Assembly: GCA_017509375.1 (NCBI GenBank)
Contig: JAFWPT010000041.1
Coordinates: forward strand, 1 to 6,103
Length of the DNA: 6,103 nt
Source: Bacteroidales bacterium
Lineage (GTDB): Bacteria; Bacteroidota; Bacteroidia; Bacteroidales; UBA932
Direction: 5' to 3'
Part shown: in pieces, positions 1 to 6,096 of the stretch
How the letters are laid out: every line of letters begins with the position of its first letter
Numbering within the stretch: position 1 is the stretch's first letter
Translations under genes and position numbers: made by a program
Notes under the pieces: model-generated
Databases searched by the model: none
Told to the model about the DNA's origin: nothing
What the model saw: the letters and a program-made list of their open reading frames with translations, nothing else

Positions 1-1202
1 ACACCCGATGCGAGTTTCCAGTATTCTTCTCCGTCGTTGAAGTCCAGGGCGCTGCAAGAGACTGTGCCGGGATTGTAGTAATCGCCGGCGTCGCCGAGAA
101 TAAGGTACAGCTTCCCTTGGGATTCCAGGACAGTCATGCCGTAGGGAGTACCGGAAACAGTCTGCGGATACAGTGTCAAGGTATGCTGTCCGCTGGCGTA
201 ATCTTTTATGCTGCAAGACCATACGCTGTAGGTATGAGTTGCGTTCCAGTCGAATTCATTCTCTGTGCCTATGCAATATACAATGCTTCCGGAGATACAG
301 GAACAACTGACGTGCAGCAGCCCGGGCTTTATTGCCGAGCCCTCCCCTACCGGAAATGCGTGCTCCGGATTGCCGGCCAGCAAGCAGTACAAGCCGGTGT
401 GGACGTCCATGTAATTGCCTAGACTCGTGACATAAATGGCTCCCTTGCCGTCGGCATAGACATTCTTGAGGTTTACCTGCACCTCTACGGTAGAACTCAG
501 GGTGAAAGACTTGGTATCTATGATACTCAGAGTGTTATCATAGGCGTAGGCCGGGGGCAGCTGGCTGGAAACGCCCCCGGAATTTGCCACGTAGAGTTTG
601 CCGTCATAGATGGCCATCCCCTCGGGCTGGTAACCTACTTCCACGGAGCCTCCAAGTTCCCTGGTCTTACGGCTAATCCTGTACACCATTCCCTTGGGAT
701 TCTTCGACTTCTCCACATCCACGGACCAGTCGGAGCCCAAAACCGCAACTGCGCCGTTCCAGGAGCTCACATATACATACTGCTCGTCCTACGCCAGGCA
801 GCGTGGCATAGGTACCTGGATGGCGGCTATTTCGGATTCATCCTTTGCGCTGAGGACTTCCACGAGACCTGAATTGTTCACGGTAATCCAAAGCTCGTCT
901 CCCACTACCGCGATGTCGTTCCCTACATCACCTAATCCGGCAGACATATCGGGGTTCATCTTCTTGAATACCCCTGTGATGTAGTTGGCATCTGAAAGGC
1001 GCAGCATGTCGAGAGACGCGTTATTGGCGCCCATCTGGCCTTCGTTGAGTACAAATAGTTTTTTGAAGCCTGAGAGGGCGTTCACATCCACAGCTTCGCA
1101 TTTGAGATCGGCGTCCAGCGATGGCTTTTCCGGAAAGAGGGATTCATTGCACGAGGCGAACACCAGAATGCAAGAAAGCAAAAGCAATAAAGCTTTTTTC
1201 AT
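1..1202 (-). pseudogene. BtuG-like DUF5074/YncE beta-propeller surface lipoprotein, interrupted by in-frame TAG, 3' end outside window
   Basis: Seen: the start at 1202 encodes a lipoprotein signal peptide (MKK, a hydrophobic Leu-rich stretch, then lipobox FAS-C with Cys18). Codons 1-137 are open, codon 138 (789-791) is TAG, and the same frame then continues open for 262 codons to the left edge, so 400 codons are visible. Propeller-type segments occur on both sides of the stop: LFVLNEGQMGANNASL (49-64), DELWITVNNSGLVEVL (102-117), QYVYVSSWNGAVAVL (141-155), GKLYVANSGG (201-210), NTLSIIDTKSF (223-233) and GAIYVTSLGNY (254-264). Known: such Bacteroidota proteins are exported lipoproteins with a YncE/DUF5074 propeller, and BtuG, which captures cobalamin at the cell surface beside BtuB, is of this kind. 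Inference: the cobalamin riboswitch directly upstream makes a B12-capture role likely. Alternative: another propeller lipoprotein placed under B12 control. The TAG would truncate the product to about a third. No start codon with a plausible leader follows it, so the gene is listed as disrupted, although a sequencing error is possible. Confidence 0.8.
789..791 (-). other. In-frame amber (TAG) codon inside the propeller lipoprotein gene
   Basis: On the minus strand the codons read ATG CCA CGC TGC CTG GCG TAG GAC GAG CAG TAT, giving MPRCLA-stop-DEQY. The residues after the stop (YVYVSSWNGAVAV) continue the propeller blade without any shift of frame, so this is a substitution rather than an indel. 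One base change would turn TAG into a Leu, Ser, Gln, Glu, Lys, Trp or Tyr codon. The other four genes contain no internal TAG in about 1,500 codons, and they end in TAA or TGA. Confidence 0.9.
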
Positions 1203-1260
1203 AATTGATATTAATTTACGTTATAGCCGGAACTTGTCCCCGAGCCCGGACAAAAACTTG
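1203..1260 (-). promoter_or_regulatory. Candidate expression platform and 5' leader of the lipoprotein gene
   Basis: Between the aptamer and the ATG, TTGTCC (1253-1248) can pair with GGACAA (1239-1234) around the eight-base loop GGGCTCGG. Just after it, CCGGC (1230-1226) is complementary to GCCGG in the closing strand of the aptamer (1268-1264), so an alternative fold is possible. The last bases before the ATG are AT-rich (TAAATTAATATCAATT) with no purine-rich ribosome site, as usual for Bacteroidota. No T-tract follows the hairpin, so control of translation is more likely than a Rho-independent terminator. The pairing is seen; the switching role is inference. Confidence 0.5.
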
Positions 1261-1360
1261 ATACCGGCCGGCATTCTGACTTTCCCCCGAAAGGAATCTA
1301 CAGTTGCGGGCACAGCGCCGGATTTCCACCGGATTCCCCCGCCGGTATCTTCACCGTCTG
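1261..1360 (-). promoter_or_regulatory. Cobalamin (B12) riboswitch aptamer
   Basis: The minus strand carries the conserved cobalamin aptamer core. GGGAATCCGGTGGAAATCCGG is followed by CGCTGTGCCCGCAACTGTA; the invariant CCCGCAACTGT lies at 1310-1300. Downstream comes a B12-box-like GTCAGAATGCC (1280-1270). The fold is supported by a perfect 8-bp closing helix (ATACCGGC at 1348-1341 with GCCGGTAT at 1268-1261), a CCGG/CCGG hairpin with loop TGGAAAT, and a small CTTTC/GAAAG hairpin at 1293-1280. The aptamer is compact, without large optional stems. Known: these RNAs bind adenosyl- or other cobalamins and usually reduce expression of the downstream gene when B12 is plentiful. It lies in the gap between hemW and the lipoprotein gene and reads only into the latter. 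Confidence 0.94.
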
Positions 1361-1368
1361 CAAAGATA
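1361..1368 (-). promoter_or_regulatory. Bacteroidota -7 promoter element for the riboswitch transcript
   Basis: TATCTTTG on the minus strand matches the Bacteroidota -7 consensus TAnnTTTG. It ends about 12 bases before the closing helix of the cobalamin aptamer, so a transcript starting here would begin right at the riboswitch. The -33 element is poor: the nearest TTTG upstream is only 13 bases away rather than about 19. The gap back to the hemW stop (1369-1427) shows no convincing terminator. Confidence 0.6.
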
Positions 1369-1427
1369 AGTTTTCCCGGGACAAAAACGCTGCCGGAAGC
1401 AAGAAAAAGAATAAATAGGCCCGGAAT

Positions 1428-2486
1428 TTATATCAGGGATGCAATAATGTCGTCGGCCACGAACCAGCGCTCCTCCGGAATACGTACGTTGCCTGGTAAC
1501 GCAGACGGAATCAGGCAATCCTTGCCATTGCCCGGGCATGCATCCAGCAGGGTTTCCTTTATTCCGTCGGCAGTACGCAAGCCCAGCATTATTTCTTCTT
1601 CACGGATTTCCTTGTCCGTGAGCTTCTCCCCGGAGGAAGTCCAGCCGGACAGCTGCTCCGAATTCCAGGAGCGCAGGTCCCCGGACGCTGACGGCAGGCG
1701 CCTGAGCGAATGTGCCCCTGGGCCCAGACCCACATAAGGCGCACGGGTCCAATAAGCGCTGTTGTGCATGGCACGTCGGCCCGGAAGAGCCCAGTTGGAT
1801 ATTTCGTAATGTTCATAACCGGCGGCCCGGAGCATAGCGCAGATGAGGGCGTACTGTGCGGCGCAGTCTTCGTCGGGCAGTTCGGTATAACGGCCCTCGC
1901 GAACGAGTTTTCCCAGGGCGCTGCCGGCTTCAATGGACAGCTGGTATGCTGAAATGTGCTCCGGACGCCATGCCGTCAGCTCCCGCAGGGTAGCTTCGAG
2001 CATCTGCGACGAAAGTCCGTTGATTCCGAAAATCACATCCACGCTGATGTTGCCGAAACCGGCCTCTCGAAGGGTACGGAAAGCCACGGCTGCAGCTGCG
2101 GCATCGTGGCGCCGGGCCATCCAGCGCAGCACTCCGTCGTCCAGCGACTGCACCCCCATGCTTACCCGGTTCACGCCGGTGGCGCGCAGGGCGGCGGCAT
2201 ACTCCGGAGTAATATCGTCAGGATTCACTTCTACCGTCCATTCATCGTAACTCCGGCCTCCGCAAGCATCTGCGATGCGCCCCAGAACACCGGGAGGCAG
2301 CACCGATGGGGTACCGCCTCCGAAATACAAGGTGCTGACAGCAGCAGCAGCCGCTATTTCTTCTTTGCGTCCGAGAGCTTCCCGGCAAATCTCTTCCGTC
2401 CAGGATTCTGCAGGGCACGCTCTCTCGGAATAGAAGTCACAATATGTGCAGAAGCTCCTGCAAAACGGACAGTGAACGTAAATCAT
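1428..2486 (-). CDS. hemW: Radical SAM family heme chaperone HemW
   Basis: 352 residues, slightly short for the family. Seen: the N-terminal radical SAM cluster motif C9-RSF-C13-TY-C16-DF, with Phe18 where true coproporphyrinogen oxidases (HemN) have a further Cys. Then come GGGTPS (56-61, SAM binding), EVNPDD (86-91), NRVSMGVQS (106-114), DVIFGI (150-155), YEISNWA (227-233) and the HemW signature HNSAYW...PYVGLGPGAHS (241-260). EEIMLGLRTADGI (297-309) leads into the small C-terminal domain. Known: HemW binds heme and a [4Fe-4S] cluster and delivers heme to respiratory enzymes in the cytoplasm; it was long misannotated as an oxygen-independent coproporphyrinogen oxidase. The start is supported by the immediate family-like N-terminus and by the TAATG overlap with the upstream coiled-coil gene, which suggests translational coupling. 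It ends with TAA. It is probably the last gene of the nadE operon. Oddity: Cys6 (HCPFC) sits where HIPFC is usual. Confidence 0.95.
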   Translation of the reverse strand: MIYVHCPFCRSFCTYCDFYSERACPAESWTEEICREALGRKEEIAAAAAVSTLYFGGGTPSVLPPGVLGRIADACGGRSYDEWTVEVNPDDITPEYAAALRATGVNRVSMGVQSLDDGVLRWMARRHDAAAAAVAFRTLREAGFGNISVDVIFGINGLSSQMLEATLRELTAWRPEHISAYQLSIEAGSALGKLVREGRYTELPDEDCAAQYALICAMLRAAGYEHYEISNWALPGRRAMHNSAYWTRAPYVGLGPGAHSLRRLPSASGDLRSWNSEQLSGWTSSGEKLTDKEIREEEIMLGLRTADGIKETLLDACPGNGKDCLIPSALPGNVRIPEERWFVADDIIASLI

Positions 2487-3400
2487 TAACGCAGAAGCAA
2501 TTCGGCCGAACCAAGCTTGGTTTGCGTCGTAAACGCCTCAACGGTGTAGATACCCTTGTTGAATGAAGGTATGTTGTTGACGTAGATGCTGAGTTCAACC
2601 TCCTGTCCCTGATAGTCCACTTCACGTGAAGCGGTAGCGGCAAGGGTTTCGCCGGCAAGGGTGAAGCTGGTGCCGCGGCCATCGTCGAGCAGGTTGCCGT
2701 CTGGATCCTTTACTCTCACATACACGCGAACGGGACCGGCTTCAGCGAGAGCGTTCTCGACCAGGCTCAGGGTAACCAGCAGGCGAGCTACATTCTTGCT
2801 CCGGTCTATGGGTTTTCCGGCGCTGTTGTATGCCTCCATACGTATTCCCCTGGCTTTGATCACTGAACCGGTAACCACCTTGCCGGTAAGGTCTTCCACC
2901 TGGGCGGTGAGCTCTTCGCTGCGCTTGCGGTGCTCGGCGGCTTCGCGGCGGGCGTTGGCTGCATCCACGGTAAGCTTATGGTTCAGCTGGTTAAGGGAAT
3001 CGATCTGGACTATGTAGCCGCGCATGATAGAACGCAAAGTGCCGAGTTCTTTCTCATACTGGCGCATCTTCACGCGGTTTGTTGCCTCCGTACTCTTGAT
3101 ACGCTCCACGAGCTGGGCGACTTCTTCGCGGGAAGAGTCAAGCTGCAGGTTGATGGCGTCGTAGTCGGAGGAGAGGGACTCGTAATCGCTCTGGAGAGCT
3201 TCTATCTGCTCGGTCAATTCCTGCTTTTCGATATTCAGTTCACCCACGAGGGTGTTCTTCTGGTAGATTACATAAGCAAGGGCGGCTGCCAGCAACGCGG
3301 CCACGGCAATCATAACGTACATGATTGTCTTGGCGCCACCGTTCTGCTTTCGTTCACGCTCCCTGCGCTCTATTCTTTCAAGGGGATCTTCTCTTTCCAT
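2486..3400 (-). CDS. Membrane-anchored coiled-coil protein of unknown function
   Basis: 304 residues; I do not recognise a named family. Seen: a highly charged N-terminus (1-20, rich in Glu and Arg), one hydrophobic segment (about 25-46), a long heptad-like region rich in Glu, Gln, Leu and Ser (about 50-172), and a C-terminal domain (about 175-304) with alternating hydrophobic beta-type segments such as VRVYVRVKDPDGNLL (224-238) and VELSIYVNNI (268-277). The basic N-terminus suggests N-in topology, placing the coiled coil and the beta domain in the periplasm; this is inference. There is no signal peptidase site or lipobox. It begins 39 bases after the aminopeptidase gene and its TAA overlaps the hemW ATG, so it is probably co-transcribed. 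Possible roles are an envelope scaffold or spacer, but nothing in the sequence fixes a function. Automated labels linking it to SMC proteins would rest only on coiled-coil similarity. Confidence 0.88.
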   Translation of the reverse strand: MEREDPLERIERRERERKQNGGAKTIMYVMIAVAALLAAALAYVIYQKNTLVGELNIEKQELTEQIEALQSDYESLSSDYDAINLQLDSSREEVAQLVERIKSTEATNRVKMRQYEKELGTLRSIMRGYIVQIDSLNQLNHKLTVDAANARREAAEHRKRSEELTAQVEDLTGKVVTGSVIKARGIRMEAYNSAGKPIDRSKNVARLLVTLSLVENALAEAGPVRVYVRVKDPDGNLLDDGRGTSFTLAGETLAATASREVDYQGQEVELSIYVNNIPSFNKGIYTVEAFTTQTKLGSAELLLR

Positions 3401-3439
3401 CTTTGAATGTATTAAGTTATTACGCCCTCAGGGCTTAGT
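3401..3439 (-). other. Short intergenic gap with small hairpin between aminopeptidase and coiled-coil genes
   Basis: This 39-base spacer contains GCCC-TGA-GGGC (3434-3424 on the minus strand), a 4-bp stem with a 3-base loop, not followed by a T-tract. No TAnnTTTG element is present, so neither a terminator nor an internal promoter is supported. Readthrough within the operon is the simplest reading. Confidence 0.4.
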
Positions 3440-5254
3440 TCAGTCGGCAAAATTAGCAATTTTCCGGCATTTCTGCTGCAACCATCGGGCCACATCTTCT
3501 TCGAGCAGCGGCGAAAGCGTCCCAAACACCAGCTCATGATAGGAGTCCAACCACTCCGTTTCGTCCTTGTCAAGCACGCCGGGCAGCAGCGCCGAAGTGT
3601 CGAAGGGGCAGAGCGTCAGGGGTTCGAAACCCAGCCAGCTGCCGAATTCGTTCTCACCCTTCCGTACGCAGAGAAGCAGGTTTTCGTGCCTCACTCCATG
3701 CATTCCTTCGCGATAGATTCCGGGCTCGTCGGAAATAATCATTCCGGGCTCCAGCGGCACCGGGTTGAGGTTTTGGCGCACATCCTGAGGGCCTTCGTGG
3801 ACTCCGAGGAAGCAGCCTACGCCATGCCCTGTACCGTGCCCGAAATTACGGTACGCGCGCCATAACGGCCCCCGCGCAAGAGCGTCTATGCGGCAGCCTG
3901 GAGTACCTTCCGGGAAAACGGCCATGGCAAGGTCGATGTGTCCTTTAAGCACAAGGGTGTAGTCTTCCCTCTCGAGCTGCGTGAGGTCGCCCAGCGGGAC
4001 TGTACGTGTGATGTCGGTGGTGCCGTCCAGGTACTGGCCGCCGGAATCGCAGAGATAGAGGCCCCTTGGCTCCAGGACGGGAGCGCCGGTGCGCGGGGTA
4101 ACGTAATGCGGCAGGGCGGCGCCGGGCCCGGAAGCGGAAATGGTTTCGAAACTGTCACCGCAATATTTCTCCCCCGCCGAGCGGAGTTCCCCAAGCTTGA
4201 CGGCGGCTTCCCACTCGCTAACCTGGCGTTCGGCCCCCAGCGACTTCTCCAACCAGTACAGGAAACGCACCATCGCTACCCCGTCGCGTACATGCGCACG
4301 GCGCATCCCTTCTATTTCATACGGGTTCTTAACAGCCTTCCAAAGCCCGACCGGAGTGCTTCCGGGAATGGCGGATACGCCGGAAGAACGTATGACCCCG
4401 GCCAGCTGGAAGTTAAGCGTACGGCTGTCCACGAACAGGCTCATGCCTCCGCTTTCTGAGAGGAATTCATCCAAGGCGTCGTAACGTTCTAGCATTATAC
4501 CCTCGCCGGCCAGCTGCTCAAAAGTGCGCTCGGTATCGGGGTCTTCAATTTCCTCCTTCAGCACGAACCAGCGCACATCCTCATCCGTCACCAGCAAATA
4601 ACTGATAACGAAAGGGTTATACTCAATGTCGGAGCCCCGCACATCCAGAGTCCACGCGATTTCGTCGAGGGCTGTAAGCAATATGCCGTCACAGCTTCGG
4701 GACGCGCAGAACTCCCGCAGGCGGGCAATCTTGACGGCCCGGGAGGAGCCGCTCTCAACTGAGAAAACGGGCGTCTGCGGTATGCCCGGCCTGTCGGACC
4801 AAAGGTAATTTATGAAATCCGGAGAACTTACCACCAAAGGCTGAGCTTCCGTGCTTGCAAAAGCATCCGTCACTTCATCCACGAACGCATCCATGATGGT
4901 AACGCCGTCCACGGCGATGACAGGTTCCCGGTCGTCGGCAAAGTGGGAAGCGAGCCACTCCGGTATGAGGACCTGTTCCGGCACGCGGGTTTTGTGCAGT
5001 TCCACTCCTGTTCCCTCCAGCTGCGCAGCCGCCTGTATGAAATAGCGGGTATCCGTCCAGAGGCCGGCGTGGTCGTGGGTGACCACCAAGTCGGCCGCCT
5101 CGCCCGTGAATCCCGTAAGCCAGCATATCTGCTTATAGCGTTCGGAGGGGTACTCGCTGCCATGGGGGTCGGAGCCGGTAAGCACCACGACATCCCAATC
5201 CCGTGCGCGCATCAGGGCACGCAGAGAGGCTATTCTTCCGGCAAAGGTATTCAT
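3440..5254 (-). CDS. M24B family Xaa-Pro aminopeptidase (aminopeptidase P, long three-domain type)
   Basis: 604 residues, the length of the long, eukaryote-like aminopeptidase P, which removes the N-terminal residue of peptides whose second residue is proline. Seen: a creatinase-type N-terminal domain (about 1-135, with SDPHGSEY at 28-35 and WLTGFTGEAA at 45-54), a second such domain (about 160-305), the pita-bread M24 catalytic domain (about 315-530) and a short C-terminal M24 extension (about 540-604). All five predicted metal ligands are present: Asp403 and Asp414 (CDSGGQYLDGTTDITRT), His477 (GHGTGHGVG), Glu510 (SDEPGIY) and Glu524 (RHENL). The proton-shuttle and substrate histidines His383 and His486 are also there. 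It has no signal peptide, so it is probably cytosolic and acts in peptide turnover. The ATG overlaps the nadE stop (ATGA), implying translational coupling. It ends with TGA. It appears intact; only the exact peptide preference is unknown. Confidence 0.96.
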   Translation of the reverse strand: MNTFAGRIASLRALMRARDWDVVVLTGSDPHGSEYPSERYKQICWLTGFTGEAADLVVTHDHAGLWTDTRYFIQAAAQLEGTGVELHKTRVPEQVLIPEWLASHFADDREPVIAVDGVTIMDAFVDEVTDAFASTEAQPLVVSSPDFINYLWSDRPGIPQTPVFSVESGSSRAVKIARLREFCASRSCDGILLTALDEIAWTLDVRGSDIEYNPFVISYLLVTDEDVRWFVLKEEIEDPDTERTFEQLAGEGIMLERYDALDEFLSESGGMSLFVDSRTLNFQLAGVIRSSGVSAIPGSTPVGLWKAVKNPYEIEGMRRAHVRDGVAMVRFLYWLEKSLGAERQVSEWEAAVKLGELRSAGEKYCGDSFETISASGPGAALPHYVTPRTGAPVLEPRGLYLCDSGGQYLDGTTDITRTVPLGDLTQLEREDYTLVLKGHIDLAMAVFPEGTPGCRIDALARGPLWRAYRNFGHGTGHGVGCFLGVHEGPQDVRQNLNPVPLEPGMIISDEPGIYREGMHGVRHENLLLCVRKGENEFGSWLGFEPLTLCPFDTSALLPGVLDKDETEWLDSYHELVFGTLSPLLEEDVARWLQQKCRKIANFAD

Positions 5255-5994
5255 GGCTCGGGGAAAGAAGGGATAAATGCAGGAATATGTAAAATCTCTG
5301 TCTTGAAGCGGTTGCGGCGGTGCATCTTGTCAATTTTGGCCCGGATTTCCTCGTCTTCGCACACCCCTTCGCGTATATAGCGGTCGAGCGTGGCGTAGGT
5401 GAATCCGAACTTTTCTTCGTCGGGACAGGAGCCGGGAAGGCCGTCATCGGGGGTTTTGTGAACCCACTTCCGGGGGAGGCCAAGGTCGTCGCCGATTTCA
5501 AGCACCTCGCGCACCACGAGGCCACCCAGCGGGGAGAAGGAGCCGGCGGCATCCCCGAAAAGGGTGGCGTAACCGATATAGTCCTCGCTGTAGTTGCAGG
5601 TGTTGGCCACCATGCCGTTCCATGACTGTGCAACGGCGTAGAGCATGGTCATGCGGATTCGGGGAGGAATGTTCTGTATGCTCTGCAGGGAGAATTCCCC
5701 GCCCGGCATCAAGGCACCCAAGGCATCACATTCTGCTTCTATGCGCCCTATGGGCAGGCAAAGGTAATGGATTCCAAGATAATTGCAGATTTCGTCGGCT
5801 CCGTTAAGGCTCTGGCCTTTGGCCGGCATGGCAACTCCGACCACCCGGTCCGGACCCAGGGCGCGGGCGCATAAAGCTGCCGCTACTGTGCTGTCTTTTC
5901 CGCCGCTCATGCCGAGCACGGCTGTGCAGGAGGGACCGTTCTTGGAAAACCAATCCCTGATCCAGGCAATACATTCGTCTTTAAGATTGTTCAT
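5251..5994 (-). CDS. nadE: Ammonia-dependent NAD+ synthetase
   Basis: 247 residues. It catalyses the last step of NAD+ synthesis, amidation of nicotinic acid adenine dinucleotide with ATP, in the cytosol. Seen: an N-type ATP-pyrophosphatase P-loop SGGKDS (30-35), NIPPRIRM (108-115) in the dimer and substrate region, NTCNYSEDYIGYATLFGD (131-148), FSPLGGL (153-159) and KTPDDGLPG (180-188) followed by DEEKFGFTYATLD (192-204). There is no glutaminase (nitrilase) domain, so it should use free ammonia or an external amide donor. The SGGKDS loop, the NYSEDYIGY segment and the DRYIREG...CEDEE tail resemble the short NadE type common in Firmicutes more than the long glutamine-dependent enzyme of many Bacteroides; that comparison is from memory. 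The start is fixed by a TAG two codons upstream (6000-5998). It is the first gene of the probable operon and overlaps the next gene by ATGA. Confidence 0.95.
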   Translation of the reverse strand: MNNLKDECIAWIRDWFSKNGPSCTAVLGMSGGKDSTVAAALCARALGPDRVVGVAMPAKGQSLNGADEICNYLGIHYLCLPIGRIEAECDALGALMPGGEFSLQSIQNIPPRIRMTMLYAVAQSWNGMVANTCNYSEDYIGYATLFGDAAGSFSPLGGLVVREVLEIGDDLGLPRKWVHKTPDDGLPGSCPDEEKFGFTYATLDRYIREGVCEDEEIRAKIDKMHRRNRFKTEILHIPAFIPSFPEP

Positions 5995-6013
5995 GGCCTA
6001 AATGATTAACAAG

Positions 6014-6021
6014 CAAAAATA
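6014..6021 (-). promoter_or_regulatory. Probable -7 promoter element for the nadE operon
   Basis: TATTTTTG on the minus strand fits TAnnTTTG and ends 19 bases before the nadE ATG, leaving a very short leader. No good TTTG lies at the expected -33 spacing; only GTGTA is there. It is the best candidate start for the four-gene unit because no comparable element lies in the gaps between the genes. Confidence 0.5.
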
Positions 6022-6065
6022 CATAATAATCATAACTTTTTACACCGGCAGATGATAATTATTTC

Positions 6066-6096
6066 TTTGTAAATCAAAAAATTAGTTGTATCTTTG
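6066..6096 (+). promoter_or_regulatory. Near-consensus Bacteroidota promoter facing out of the right edge
   Basis: On the plus strand, TTTG (6066-6069) is followed by exactly 19 bases and then TATCTTTG (6089-6096), matching the Bacteroidota housekeeping -33/-7 pattern (TTTG and TAnnTTTG). Transcription would start just beyond the window and run away from nadE. The driven gene is not visible. The surrounding DNA (5995-6103) is strongly AT-rich compared with the coding regions and holds no ORF. Confidence 0.72.

Noticed and set aside
1..788. Separate gene restarting after the TAG
   Set aside because: The first Met downstream (codon 172) lies inside a propeller segment, with no signal peptide or leader. 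The segment reads as the continuation of the same protein.
789..791. TAG reassigned to an amino acid throughout the genome, or pyrrolysine
   Set aside because: About 1,500 codons in the four neighbouring genes contain no in-frame TAG, and no recoding element is visible after the stop.
1369..1427. Rho-independent terminator after hemW
   Set aside because: T-runs and CCGG/CCCGGG pieces are present, but they do not form a continuous stem followed directly by a T-tract.
985..1737. 250-codon open frame on the plus strand
   Set aside because: It spans the lipoprotein start, the riboswitch and the end of hemW on the opposite strand. The translation is Ser/Pro/Arg-rich with no recognisable domain, so it is a shadow frame.
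2339..2350. (CAG)4 run as a phase-variable microsatellite
   Set aside because: Only four units, in frame, coding an alanine run between HemW motifs; length changes would not shift the frame.
1428..2486. Oxygen-independent coproporphyrinogen oxidase HemN
   Set aside because: The cluster motif is CxxxCxxCDF without the extra Cys of HemN, the length is about 350, and the HNxxYW...GxGAHS signature is that of HemW.
1956..2489. 177-codon and other plus-strand frames opposite hemW
   Set aside because: Antisense to a clearly conserved HemW with all motifs; no protein-like signature or promoter.
3424..3434. GCCC-TGA-GGGC hairpin as a terminator
   Set aside because: The stem is only 4 bp and no T-tract follows on the minus strand.
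3938..4459. 173-codon plus-strand frame opposite the aminopeptidase gene
   Set aside because: Lies antisense to the conserved M24 catalytic region; composition reflects GC-rich codon shadows.
5133..5633. 166-codon minus-strand frame across the nadE/aminopeptidase junction
   Set aside because: Out of frame with both well-supported genes and lacking any recognised motif.
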